A stretch of 64,000 bases of DNA from UBA830 sp002295635 (lineage in GTDB: Bacteria > Pseudomonadota > Alphaproteobacteria > MPNO01 > UBA830), in contig DBHK01000011.1 of assembly GCA_002295635.1 (NCBI GenBank), forward strand, positions 1 to 64,000. The letters run 5' to 3'. The notes beneath the pieces were generated by a model. It was not told where the DNA came from. It was given only the letters and a program-made list of their open reading frames with translations, and did not search any database. The stretch's first letter is position 1; every line of letters starts with the position of its first letter. Shown in pieces: positions 26,642 through 35,801 of this stretch. Position numbers and translations under genes: made by a program.

Positions 26642-27730
26642 ATGGCACGTAAGCCCGAAAGAGAATTACGTCGTGGCTGGACCACGGGCGCCTGCGCGAC
26701 CGCGGCAGCGAAAGCCGCCTATTCAGCACTTTTGACTGGCCACTTCCCCGATCCGGTACACATTACCCTGCCGAAAGGCGAGAGGCCCGCGTTTGCACTT
26801 GCACGGGAAGAAATTGACAAAAACACCGCCCATGCCGCCATCATTAAGGATGCAGGCGATGATCCTGACGTCACCCATGGTGCTTTGATACAGGTCAGTG
26901 TCTCTATATGCGGGGCGGGAGACGGTATCAAGTTTCGGGCTGGTGACGGGGTCGGTATAGTTACCCGAGAGGGCCTGCCGCTCCCGGTTGGAGAGCCAGC
27001 TATTAACCCTGCTCCACGTCAGATGATTTCAAATACCATTAACGAAGTTGCATCAGCCCACGGTGGAGACGGAAACGTGATCATCACCATTTCAGTCGCC
27101 GACGGAGCCGCGCTCGCAGAAAAAACATGGAATCCTCGTCTTGGTATTGTCGGTGGGATTTCTATCCTCGGCACTACCGGTATTGTGGTGCCCTATTCGT
27201 GTGCGGCATGGATCGAGTCCATCCATCGGGGAATCGATGTCGCACGCGCGAGCGGTGAACAGACGGTCGCCGGCTGTACCGGCAAAACATCCGAAGAAAA
27301 GACCCAGACGATGCTAGGGCTACCCAATCATGCGATGGTCGATATGGGTGATTTTGCTGGCGGTATGCTTAAATATCTACGTACACACCCTGTGCCAGAT
27401 GTCGTCATCGGCGGCGGGTTCGCCAAGTTGTGTAAGCTAGCGCAAGGTAACTTGGACCTTCATTCTGGGCGCAGCCAAGTCGATCTGTCGTGGCTGGCCG
27501 GTATCGCCCGGAATCTCGGAGCAGATGACGTCGCACGTGCCGCAATAGAAAACGCAAACACCGCGGCAGAAGTGCTGTCGCTCGGTCAGACAAATGATAT
27601 ACCACTCGCAGACGAAATTGCCCGCCGCGCCCGAGACGTCGCAAAGGACACTATCGGCAATAGCGGGTCCACAATACGGGTACTGATTTTCGACCGACAG
27701 GGTACCCTCGTAGGTACATCCGATGGCTGA
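26642..27730 (+). CDS. cbiD: Cobalt-precorrin-5B (C1)-methyltransferase
   Basis: A 362-aa CbiD protein, the C-1 methyltransferase of the early-cobalt (anaerobic) pathway, with the characteristic N-terminal RRGWTTGACATAAAKAA segment. Its presence, with no cobF, shows the route uses the CbiD reaction. It starts a two-gene + strand operon; its end overlaps cobK by 8 bases. No cobalamin riboswitch precedes it, since only 29 bp separate it from divergent cobA. Confidence 0.95.
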   Translation: MARKPERELRRGWTTGACATAAAKAAYSALLTGHFPDPVHITLPKGERPAFALAREEIDKNTAHAAIIKDAGDDPDVTHGALIQVSVSICGAGDGIKFRAGDGVGIVTREGLPLPVGEPAINPAPRQMISNTINEVASAHGGDGNVIITISVADGAALAEKTWNPRLGIVGGISILGTTGIVVPYSCAAWIESIHRGIDVARASGEQTVAGCTGKTSEEKTQTMLGLPNHAMVDMGDFAGGMLKYLRTHPVPDVVIGGGFAKLCKLAQGNLDLHSGRSQVDLSWLAGIARNLGADDVARAAIENANTAAEVLSLGQTNDIPLADEIARRARDVAKDTIGNSGSTIRVLIFDRQGTLVGTSDG

Positions 27731-28472
27731 CCGGCCGCGAGCGCTATTGCTGGGCGGTACATCTGAGGCCGTCGCTCTCGCTCGCAAGACCGCCGAGAAT
27801 TTTGATGTCACCTACTCGCTGGCCGGACGGACCCGCAACCCGTCTCGTCCCGACAATGTTACCATCCGAACAGGCGGGTTCGGCGGAGTGGCAGCACTAT
27901 CCGCTTGGCTGCTTGCACGAAACATTGATTTGGTAGTCGATGCCACCCACCCTTTTGCAGAACAGATTTCTTTAAATGCGCATAACTCCTGCCAGATAAC
28001 CGGGATACCACTGCTCCGCCTACTGCGCCCGGCATGGCAGGCAGTCTCCGGTGATATTTGGTACCACGCCGACGACATCGCGGACGCTAGCCGAAAAATA
28101 CGAGCCCTAGGCACAGCCGCATTTCTCTCTGTGGGTCACCAGGAGCTTAGAGCCTTCGCCGGCATAGACGATATTAGATTCCTAATACGTACCGTCGATC
28201 CACTGGAAACCGTTCCGCTCCTGAAATCCACGTACATTACTGGCCGCGGTCCGTTCTCAGTTGATCAGGAAACGGCGTTGCTTCAAGCGCACGAAATAGA
28301 TGTTTTAGTGAGCAAAAATGCTGGCGGTAATGGCGCCTATGCGAAGATTACTGCGGCCAGAAACCTCGGGTTATCGGTTTTAATGATCGGGCGGCCTTCA
28401 TCGTTACCCGGAAATACCGTCGATAATATAGACCGTGCGCTGGACTGGATGGGCATGCATCGGCGCCGGTGA
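27723..28472 (+). CDS. cobK: Precorrin-6A / cobalt-precorrin-6A reductase
   Basis: A 249-aa CobK/CbiJ reductase that reduces the macrocycle of (cobalt-)precorrin-6A with NADPH. Family signs are LLLGGTSEAVALA at the N-terminus, DATHPFAEQIS near residue 79, and SVGHQELRAF and TGRGPFSVDQE further on. The 8-base overlap with cbiD indicates coupled translation. It is convergent with cobM, with a 133-bp gap that contains no further gene. Confidence 0.93.
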   Translation: MADRPRALLLGGTSEAVALARKTAENFDVTYSLAGRTRNPSRPDNVTIRTGGFGGVAALSAWLLARNIDLVVDATHPFAEQISLNAHNSCQITGIPLLRLLRPAWQAVSGDIWYHADDIADASRKIRALGTAAFLSVGHQELRAFAGIDDIRFLIRTVDPLETVPLLKSTYITGRGPFSVDQETALLQAHEIDVLVSKNAGGNGAYAKITAARNLGLSVLMIGRPSSLPGNTVDNIDRALDWMGMHRRR

Positions 28473-28605
28473 ATTGAAGACCGTGCCAGAGATAATCAAC
28501 TATTTCACCGACTGGAATTTCCGCCCAATGGATATCTGGAATAGGGGTATTGGAAGTTTTTATATTAACCGTTCCTTCTAGAGGAGTAGGGTCGGGTCTG
28601 AATAA

Positions 28606-29370
28606 TTATTCTTTACGCCTCGGCCGCAATACGTGCACGTGGTCAGCATCGTATAAAGCAGAATCCGCAAACGCCACGGGAGACAGTACGCGGCCAACCA
28701 AAATCAGGGCGGTGCGCGTGATCTTAGCCTCCCGAACTTGATTACGGATATCAGCCAATGTCCCCTCTATCACCTTTTCGTCTGGCCAGCTTGCGCGGAA
28801 CACGACCGCGACCGGACAATCAGCACCGTAATGAGGCGTCAAGGTTTCACAGACATGTTTCAGGTTGCGGACTGATAGGTGAATTGCCAGCGTCGCTCCA
28901 GATCTACCAAGTATATCTAGATCTTCATTCTTGGGCATGGCAGACGCCTTCATCGCGGTACGCGTCAAAATTACCGTCTGTGACACGTCAGGTAGTGTCA
29001 GTTCACGTTTCAGCAATGCGCTTGCAGCCGCATAGGCGGGTACGCCGGGTACGATCTCGAAATCGATGCGGAGCGCGTTAAGCCGCCGGATCTGTTCGCC
29101 TATGGCACCATAAAGAGACGGATCTCCGGAATGGACCCGCGCCACATCATGCCCGACCGCATGGGCCTTTTCCATATAGCCGATAATATCAGTCAGGGTC
29201 ATTGATGCAGTGTCGAGAACCAAGGCACCATGGGGTGCGTGGGCTACCACGGCTTCAGGCACCAGAGATCCAGCGTAGAGACAAACCTCGCACCGCGCGA
29301 TGACGTCGCGTCCACGAATGGTGAGAAGGTCGGGATCTCCCGGTCCCGCGCCGATGAACCAAACCGTCAT
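28606..29370 (-). CDS. cobM: Precorrin-4 C11-methyltransferase
   Basis: A 254-aa CobM/CbiF methyltransferase with VWFIGAGPGDPDLLT at the N-terminus and VARVHSGDPSLYGAIGEQ near residue 80. The ATG at 29370 overlaps the cbiG-cobJ stop by four bases (ATGA), which fixes the start. A longer frame to 29637 would only read the upstream gene out of frame. It is the last gene of the cbiX-to-cobM operon. Confidence 0.95.
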   Translation of the reverse strand: MTVWFIGAGPGDPDLLTIRGRDVIARCEVCLYAGSLVPEAVVAHAPHGALVLDTASMTLTDIIGYMEKAHAVGHDVARVHSGDPSLYGAIGEQIRRLNALRIDFEIVPGVPAYAAASALLKRELTLPDVSQTVILTRTAMKASAMPKNEDLDILGRSGATLAIHLSVRNLKHVCETLTPHYGADCPVAVVFRASWPDEKVIEGTLADIRNQVREAKITRTALILVGRVLSPVAFADSALYDADHVHVLRPRRKE

Positions 29371-31190
29371 CCCGTGGCTTTCCTCTCGTTCGATTTTTTT
29401 CCGTCGTAGCCGCGCGGAGTGTATACCCACTGCCGTCCGTCGCTTCGCATCACCGCCCGCGTTTCCGAAGAACCTACGAGGACGATTGTCAACATATCTA
29501 CGTCGGTAACATCCAACGTTTCCAACGTCACCGTGCGGATTTGTTCTCCATCGCGACCCAGATTGCGGGCCAGAACCACCGGTGTCGTCCCGAGGCGGGC
29601 ATCGAGAAGAATTTCGCGCGCTTTCTTGAGCTGCCAAGTACGACGCATAGAGACCGGATTATAGAATGCGATCACGAAATCCCCTTCGGCGGCTGCGCGG
29701 ACGCGTCGTTCGATGGCGTCCCACGGGGTAAGTAAGTCTGACAGAGAAATAGTGCAGAAATCATGGCCGAGGGGTGCGCCTGATCTAGCGGCCGCGGCCT
29801 GCAGCGCGGAAATCCCAGGACAGACCTCGATCGCAAGACGTTTCCAGTCAGCGTGGCCGCTGGTTTCTAGGAGTTGGAATACCAAGGTCGCCATCGCGTA
29901 AATTCCAGGATCGCCGGACGAAACCAAGGCGACCGTTTTGCCCGTTGCCGCAATATCGAGCGCGGCATGCGCCCGGGCCATCTCTTCGCCCAACGGAAAA
30001 TCGTGACGATTCTTGCCTACTGCGCGGGGTCCAAGAATATCCAGGTACAACGTGTAGCCCACAAGATCAGTCGCTGACGCCACCGCAGATTCCGACTCCG
30101 AAGTCATCCAACCGTCACTTCCGGGCCCGGTTCCAACAATCAGCAGCCGGCCTTGCGGTAGACCGGTATCGGCTAATACTATTGGAGATGGCGCCAGCGC
30201 AAGAGCACAGGTGGCTCGCGCGGATTTGATCTTGGCAGAAATCAAATTACCTTCTGGGCCACAGGCCGCGAGCGCGGCAGCTTCCGATACGCCATGACAC
30301 CCAACTTCACGAAAAACCACGTCAGACGGATTTTGCAGCCGCGGTGTTTCAGCCTCCAGCGTCTCTGCATCAAAGAATCTGGCGGGCACGTTCAGAGATA
30401 CTGCCAGTGCATGGACTGCCGGCTCGTCCGCCTTAAGGTCTAGGGAAAATACCCCGGCGATAGCTGAAGGGGCGATATTCGCCTCTCTCAGTGCTTTATC
30501 CGCCAACGCCTCCAGTTCATCCAGCTCAGTGCCTCGTTCGCAGCCGACCCCTATAGCAACTATTGCGGGGTTATAAACCAAATGCTTGGCATTACCGGGA
30601 TCACAATACGGCGTTGAAGAGATACGGAGCGCGCCGGCAAGGTCTCTCGGGATCTGTGTGTCGGCAATAAATTGAGGTAAAGTGCCGTCGAGGCTCACCG
30701 CCTCCCCGGCCAACAGGTCAGCCGTAAAAGACTTTACGTCACTTGGATTAGCTAACACCCACCCGGAGGGTGGATTATCAAGTCCGGCACCGAAACGCAG
30801 ATCCCCGGCCGTTGTAATGGCGGCCGAAACACCAATCGCGTCCGCAATCGTTTTAGCACATTCATTTGCCCCATGATGCCCTCCCAGAAGTGGAACTACA
30901 GTAGAGCCATCTTCGGCGACGGCAATGACGGCAGGTTCGGTGGTCTTGTCAGACAGAGCCGAGCCCAATAGCCGGATCAATATCCCTGCAGCACAAATAC
31001 CAATCACGGGTGTACCATGTTCAAACAAAGCACGAACATGATATCCGGTATCTTCAAATACAATATCCACGTCCTGCAATCGGCTCGCCAAACCATGAAT
31101 ATTGCTACCGGAAACCGCGGATTTAACTTTCCGCGCAGTTACTATCCCGCCCGGCCCGAGTACTATAATTGCAGGCCCAGTCATTTCCAT
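29367..31190 (-). CDS. cobJ: Fused CbiG-CobJ: cobalt-precorrin-5A hydrolase and precorrin-3B C17-methyltransferase
   Basis: A 607-aa fusion. Residues about 1-340 are CbiG: an N-terminal domain (GTPVIGICAAGILIR, VPLLGGHHGANE) plus a C-terminal CobE-like part (IGVGCERGTELDEL, FREVGCHGVSEAAA). Residues about 350-590 are CobJ/CbiH, with LLIVGTGPGSDGWMT, LVSSGDPGIYAMA and YNPVSMRR. It joins the C-17 methylation/ring contraction step to the lactone-opening step that follows the next methylation. The start may be 31190 or, through an ATGA overlap with cobI, 31184. Such fusions are known in some proteobacteria. Confidence 0.93.
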   Translation of the reverse strand: MEMTGPAIIVLGPGGIVTARKVKSAVSGSNIHGLASRLQDVDIVFEDTGYHVRALFEHGTPVIGICAAGILIRLLGSALSDKTTEPAVIAVAEDGSTVVPLLGGHHGANECAKTIADAIGVSAAITTAGDLRFGAGLDNPPSGWVLANPSDVKSFTADLLAGEAVSLDGTLPQFIADTQIPRDLAGALRISSTPYCDPGNAKHLVYNPAIVAIGVGCERGTELDELEALADKALREANIAPSAIAGVFSLDLKADEPAVHALAVSLNVPARFFDAETLEAETPRLQNPSDVVFREVGCHGVSEAAALAACGPEGNLISAKIKSARATCALALAPSPIVLADTGLPQGRLLIVGTGPGSDGWMTSESESAVASATDLVGYTLYLDILGPRAVGKNRHDFPLGEEMARAHAALDIAATGKTVALVSSGDPGIYAMATLVFQLLETSGHADWKRLAIEVCPGISALQAAAARSGAPLGHDFCTISLSDLLTPWDAIERRVRAAAEGDFVIAFYNPVSMRRTWQLKKAREILLDARLGTTPVVLARNLGRDGEQIRTVTLETLDVTDVDMLTIVLVGSSETRAVMRSDGRQWVYTPRGYDGKKSNERKATG

Positions 31191-31885
31191 GCTTGGGCGC
31201 GCTTGTGTAAAAGGATCATGGAGAAATAAGGCGCGTCGCCGTCTCCGACATCGGCCAATCTCACGACTCGCTGTTTGTCCATGGTCGCGCGTTCGATATA
31301 GCGAGCATTTTCGGACAGGCCAAGATCAGCCAGCACACTACGGATTTTTTCAAGATGCCGACCAACCTTAATGATCGCGGCAGCGTCAGCCTCTACCAAA
31401 CGTTTTGCGAGCGTCTTGGCATCCAACGGGCCCGGGATCACCGATAGTACATCGTTCTTGGCTGATAGCGGAGACCCAAGCGCGGCTGCGCAGGCGGTCA
31501 GAGACGAGACACCGGGCACAACCTCGATGGCATGGTCACCGACAAGGCGTCCGAACAAATACATGAACGATCCATAAAAAAAGGGATCGCCTTCGCAAAT
31601 TACGGCAACATCGTCGCCGGCGGAGAGGGCATCATCAATCTCTATGGCCGCCTTATCGTATACATCGTCGGATGGGAACCGAGCCGGCAACAGCGGCATG
31701 CGGATGGCGATCTCACGCTGGGTTCCAGGTAGGTGCTCAGCAACGATCTGACGTGCCAAGCTGGGGCCTTCTTCTGGGGCGGGCCACGCTAGAACAGGAA
31801 CAGATTTTAGGATTCGCAACGCTTTCAGGGTCAACAGCTCGGGGTCCCCGGGACCCACTCCAACGCCATACAGCCTGCCGACCAT
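31181..31885 (-). CDS. cobI: Precorrin-2 / cobalt-factor II C20-methyltransferase
   Basis: A 234-aa CobI/CbiL methyltransferase with MVGRLYGVGVGPGDPELLTLKA at the N-terminus and VICEGDPFFYGSFMYL near residue 90. The ATG at 31885 shares its first base with the stop of cobL (TGATG), so translation is coupled and the apparent upstream extension is inside cobL. In an early-cobalt route it would act on cobalt-factor II. Confidence 0.95.
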   Translation of the reverse strand: MVGRLYGVGVGPGDPELLTLKALRILKSVPVLAWPAPEEGPSLARQIVAEHLPGTQREIAIRMPLLPARFPSDDVYDKAAIEIDDALSAGDDVAVICEGDPFFYGSFMYLFGRLVGDHAIEVVPGVSSLTACAAALGSPLSAKNDVLSVIPGPLDAKTLAKRLVEADAAAIIKVGRHLEKIRSVLADLGLSENARYIERATMDKQRVVRLADVGDGDAPYFSMILLHKRAQAWK

Positions 31886-33093
31886 CAGATTTTCACAGCG
31901 GCAAGCTGGGTGACGGGCATGGTCGGTCTCCAACCAGTGAGAGAACCGACGGGCTCCGCACGGGAAATTGATATGCGTGCAAGATTGCCGCCATATGCCT
32001 CGCGAAATACTGCCAAAGTGCCTTCGCTTTCCAGAGTTACGGCGTTAGCGACTAGACGACCGCCTGGCTTAAGCGCTTTCCAACAAAGATCGAGCAACTC
32101 GGGATTGGAACCACCACCCCCGACGAAAACGGCATCTGGCGCATCTAGCTGCGCCAGCACCTCGGTCGCTTCTCCCTCTATCATCCGAAGACGTGGAACG
32201 CCAAGCGCGACAGCGTTGCGAGCGATTAGACCAATCCGGTCGGCACGGCTTTCGATAGCCGACGCCCGGCAAGCCGGATGAGTCCGCATCCATTCAATCG
32301 CTACCGACCCACATCCAGCGCCGATATCCCAAAGATGTTGTCCTGGCACCGGCGCCAAAGCGGAGAGTGTAAAGGCGCGGACTTCGCGTTTGGTAATGTT
32401 GCCGTCGCTGCTAAACGCTTCATCCGGCAGACCGGGAATTCGCGGCAAAATAACGGCATCCGTACCAGCGACGCAGTTGACAGCAAGCGTGTGAAACGCC
32501 GCGATATCGTCGTGGTCCCAATTGCCGGCATCCCCAACCAGTTGGCGTTCACAAGCACCTCCCATATGTTCCAAAACAGTCATCTCGCTATCCCCATAAC
32601 CACGCTCGGTGAGGATGTCAGCCACCTGCGCCGGGGTGCCCGAGCCGTCGGCCAAGATCAGTAACCGGGAGCCGGGCTGGATGAAAGGTACTATTAGGCT
32701 GGCCGGACGACCATGCAGGGTCAGTTGGTCGACATCCGCAAGAGCCCAGCGAAGTCGCGCGGCAGCGAGCGTAAACGCCGAAAGCGACGGCACGACATCC
32801 ATTTCTTCGGCCGCGAAGTGTTTCAACAGCGTCACGCCGATCCCGAAAAACATTGGATCGCCGGTGGCTAATACGCAGACCAGTCGACCACGCATTTCGG
32901 AAATTTTCGTCATAAGATCTGTCAACGGCCGCGTCCAGGTCAGTCGTTCACGATCGTCATCGGGCAACATTGCAAGATGCCGTTCACCGCCTATCAAGAT
33001 TTCAGCAGCATCGATCAGCATGCGCCCACGCGGAGTTAACCCGTCAAGGCCATCCTCACCGATACCGACGACACTGAGCCAACGGTCTTTCAT
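31885..33093 (-). CDS. cobL: Precorrin-6Y C5,15-methyltransferase (decarboxylating)
   Basis: A 402-aa CobL, equal to fused CbiE and CbiT. The N-terminal half (WLSVVGIGEDGLDGLT, LATGDPMFFGIG) methylates C-5 and the C-terminal half (LWDIGAGCGSVAIEWMR near residue 245) methylates C-15 and decarboxylates the acetate side chain. The GAGCGSVAIEW segment is the SAM-binding loop of the CbiT fold. It overlaps cobH by four bases and cobI by one. Confidence 0.95.
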   Translation of the reverse strand: MKDRWLSVVGIGEDGLDGLTPRGRMLIDAAEILIGGERHLAMLPDDDRERLTWTRPLTDLMTKISEMRGRLVCVLATGDPMFFGIGVTLLKHFAAEEMDVVPSLSAFTLAAARLRWALADVDQLTLHGRPASLIVPFIQPGSRLLILADGSGTPAQVADILTERGYGDSEMTVLEHMGGACERQLVGDAGNWDHDDIAAFHTLAVNCVAGTDAVILPRIPGLPDEAFSSDGNITKREVRAFTLSALAPVPGQHLWDIGAGCGSVAIEWMRTHPACRASAIESRADRIGLIARNAVALGVPRLRMIEGEATEVLAQLDAPDAVFVGGGGSNPELLDLCWKALKPGGRLVANAVTLESEGTLAVFREAYGGNLARISISRAEPVGSLTGWRPTMPVTQLAAVKI

Positions 33094-33719
33094 ATTTTGT
33101 AATTTCCAGCAAGCGCGTTGACAGCTGCTGACGCCATGGCGCTGCCACCCCGGCGGCCCAACAGCGTAATATAGGGTACCTCGGGGCGGATTTTTTGCAG
33201 CGCATATTTCGATTCAGCAGCCCCGACAAACCCCACTGGAAATCCCAAAATCACCGCTGGCTTACGCGATGGGTCCTCAGAAATCACCTCAAGCAAACGG
33301 AATAGCGCTGTCGGCGCATTGCCGATGGCAACCACACTACCCGGAAGAAATGGTTTCCATAATTCGACCTGCGCCGCTGAGCGCGTAGTGCCCTGTTCCT
33401 TGGCCATCGTCGCCACGTTGGGTAGACGGATCATGCTAAGAACCTGGTTTCCAGCAGGAAGGTGCGCCGTGATCACACCGTCCGCCACCATCTGCGCATC
33501 GCAAATTACCGGCGCACCCGCAGCAAGGGCATCACGTGCGGTTGCTGTTACGCCATTATACCAGCGGATATTCGGAACGATCTCCGGCATGCCACAGGCA
33601 TGCACCAGCCGGATAACTATATCTGCCATGTCGTCAGGAACCACCGATAGGTCCGCTTCTTCGCGCACGATCGCAAATGACCTACGGTAAATTTCATCAG
33701 GATCACGAAGCCATTCCAT
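33090..33719 (-). CDS. cobH: Precorrin-8X methylmutase
   Basis: A 209-aa CobH/CbiC that moves a methyl group from C-11 to C-12 to give (hydrogeno- or cobyrinic) acid. The substrate-binding RLVHACGMPE segment near residue 50 contains the catalytic histidine of the family. VGFVGAAESK and TLLGRRGGSAMASAAVNAL near the C-terminus are further signatures. It starts 6 bp after the cbiX stop. Confidence 0.95.
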   Translation of the reverse strand: MEWLRDPDEIYRRSFAIVREEADLSVVPDDMADIVIRLVHACGMPEIVPNIRWYNGVTATARDALAAGAPVICDAQMVADGVITAHLPAGNQVLSMIRLPNVATMAKEQGTTRSAAQVELWKPFLPGSVVAIGNAPTALFRLLEVISEDPSRKPAVILGFPVGFVGAAESKYALQKIRPEVPYITLLGRRGGSAMASAAVNALAGNYKI

Positions 33720-33725
33720 GTGATT

Positions 33726-34742
33726 TCAGCCGGTTCCCTTCATTGTTTTTGGCCCCAGCGGGTGATCCGCGTGAGGATACGGATGGTGATGATCATGCCC
33801 ATCTCCGTGAGAATGATCGTGTCCTTTTCTGTGACCGTGGGGATTTTCATTATTAAGACTGTGGGGGCCACCAATACCGATGCCTTCGACGTGATGATGA
33901 TGACTTTCCTGGGCCAACCCGACTTCCGATTCAAAGCCCAGAACCTGTTCGCGATACTTACAAAGCTGGCAGTTCATATTATTTTCTCCGAGTCGGATTT
34001 CTTCTATTCGTTCCATGAACGTCTCTATCACCATCGGATGGTCGTTAAGGTAGGACGCCTTGATGAATTCAATGTTCGGATACCGAGCAGCAACTTTATC
34101 GGTATAATCATAGATCCTTCGCACTAGCACGCCTGTGAACAAAAAGTAGGGAAAGACCACAATTCGCCGATAACCTAACCTGACGGCGTGTTCCAGCCCT
34201 GGCTCGACCAACGGGAAGGTTACCCCAGAATATACGGTTTCTCCCCAGCCGAAACCGAGACCTTCCCACAACATTCGCATCACCTTCGCAACGTTGGAAT
34301 TAGCATCCGGGTCGGACGCGCCGCGCCCCACTACCACGAGCAGTGTCTCTTCAGTAGGCACATCATCGCTTGCAAAATCGAGTGCTTCTTTGATTCGATC
34401 AGAAGCGGCGCTTAACATTTTTAGATCGATCGCTAGTTCACGCCCATAACGGACATCTACTCCGTTATTGCTTGCTGCCCAGGTGTTGAGAACCGACGGT
34501 ATATCGTTCTTGGCGTGCCCTGCTGCAAAGAGCATACCTGGAACAGCCATTATCTCAGTCACACCCTGTTCAATTAGATTCCCCAAACCTTCCTTGATGA
34601 CGGGTTTTGCAAACTCCAGGAAACCATACTCGACTGGAACACCTTCAGCTCGTTCGCGGATCGCGACAGCCAGTTTTTCAAATTCTGTTACTGCACCTTC
34701 GTCGCGGCTACCGTGGCCACATACCATTATCCCTGTAGTCAA
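33726..34742 (-). CDS. cbiX: Sirohydrochlorin cobaltochelatase with His-rich tail
   Basis: A long CbiX, about 338 aa, inserting cobalt into sirohydrochlorin. The chelatase fold is seen in MVCGHGSRD (catalytic His), PGMLFAAGHAKNDIP near residue 95 and FPYFLFTGVLVRRI near 205. A C-terminal segment adds CQLCKYREQ, resembling the iron-sulphur site of some long CbiX proteins, then SHHHHVEG and a tail of about 45 residues crowded with histidines. The TTG at 34742 has GGGAGA ideally placed upstream; an ATG at 34727 is the alternative. It heads the operon cbiX-cobH-cobL-cobI-cbiG/cobJ-cobM and diverges from cobD. Confidence 0.93.
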   Translation of the reverse strand: MTTGIMVCGHGSRDEGAVTEFEKLAVAIRERAEGVPVEYGFLEFAKPVIKEGLGNLIEQGVTEIMAVPGMLFAAGHAKNDIPSVLNTWAASNNGVDVRYGRELAIDLKMLSAASDRIKEALDFASDDVPTEETLLVVVGRGASDPDANSNVAKVMRMLWEGLGFGWGETVYSGVTFPLVEPGLEHAVRLGYRRIVVFPYFLFTGVLVRRIYDYTDKVAARYPNIEFIKASYLNDHPMVIETFMERIEEIRLGENNMNCQLCKYREQVLGFESEVGLAQESHHHHVEGIGIGGPHSLNNENPHGHRKGHDHSHGDGHDHHHPYPHADHPLGPKTMKGTG

Positions 34743-34801
34743 TTGTTTCTCCCGTAAAGGCTGCAATTGATTTCGTGTCGCAACCGCGCGATTGTCGGCC
34801 G

Positions 34802-35797
34802 ATGATGTTTCAATGGTATAGCGCCGACGCGGCAGCAGTGCACCCCTTGCTGGTGGTGATGCTGGCGCTGGCAATCGATGTCGCGCTGGGCGATCCTCCG
34901 GGGCTTTGGAACCGCGTGCCCCATCCGGTTGCGGTTTTCGGCAGCTTGGCGGCCTTCTTCGACCGCAAAATGAACCGACCACAAAGATCGGACCGCGTGC
35001 GGTTCTGGCGGGGGCTGCTGGTAACCCTTTTCTTGGTCGCGCTCGCTGGACTCGTCGGCTACGGGTTCCAGTGGCTTTGCGCTCAATGGGAATATGGCTG
35101 GGTCGCAGGGGCTCTGATCGCCAGCGTGCTGATCGCCTATCGCAGTCTTTTCAATCACGTCCGCGATGTGGCAAACGGACTCGACGTCTCGTTGATCAGC
35201 GGAAGATCCGCGGTGGCCCATATTGTGGGCCGAGATCCGGACCGGCTGGACGAACACGGCGTCGCTCGCGCCGCCATAGAATCGACGGCAGAAAATTTTT
35301 CTGACGGCGTGGTAGCACCGGTAATTTGGTTTGCGTTGCTCGGTCTGCCGGGACTTTTCGCCTATAAGGCGGTAAACACTATGGACAGCATGATCGGTCA
35401 CCGCGACAGCACATACGAGCATTTCGGAAAATTTGCGGCACGCCTTGACGACGCAATGAATGCGGTTCCGGCGCGTATCTCGGGTATTCTCATAGTAATC
35501 GTAGCTGCCGTCGGAATCGGCTCCAAGGGCGGGGAAGCATGGGCGGCGGCGGTCAGGGACGCGGAAAAGCATCGCTCGATTAACGCGGGCTGGCCCGAAG
35601 CCGCGATGGCGGGTGCGCTCGGAATTTCTCTGGCAGGGCCGCGGCAGTACCGCGACTTTATAGTTGACGATGCTTGGATGAACGAAGGCGCGCGCACCGA
35701 TGTCTCTACAACTGACATACATCGCGCACTTAGCCTGTACCGTAAGGCGGGCGCCGGACTGATGGCAATACTCCTGCTTGTTATGGCGTTGATTTAA
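34802..35797 (+). CDS. cobD: Adenosylcobinamide-phosphate synthase (CbiB/CobD)
   Basis: A 331-aa integral membrane protein that attaches the aminopropanol arm to adenosylcobyric acid. LALAIDVALGDPP, HPVAVFGSL and ARAAIESTAENFSDGVVAPVIW near residue 155 are diagnostic, and several hydrophobic helices are visible. A GTG at 34775 would add nine residues; the ATG at 34802 is preferred. It lies on the + strand between two - strand cob blocks: 59 bp from divergent cbiX and only 4 bp from the end of convergent cobQ. Confidence 0.93.
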   Translation: MMFQWYSADAAAVHPLLVVMLALAIDVALGDPPGLWNRVPHPVAVFGSLAAFFDRKMNRPQRSDRVRFWRGLLVTLFLVALAGLVGYGFQWLCAQWEYGWVAGALIASVLIAYRSLFNHVRDVANGLDVSLISGRSAVAHIVGRDPDRLDEHGVARAAIESTAENFSDGVVAPVIWFALLGLPGLFAYKAVNTMDSMIGHRDSTYEHFGKFAARLDDAMNAVPARISGILIVIVAAVGIGSKGGEAWAAAVRDAEKHRSINAGWPEAAMAGALGISLAGPRQYRDFIVDDAWMNEGARTDVSTTDIHRALSLYRKAGAGLMAILLLVMALI

Positions 35798-35801
35798 CCA
35801 C

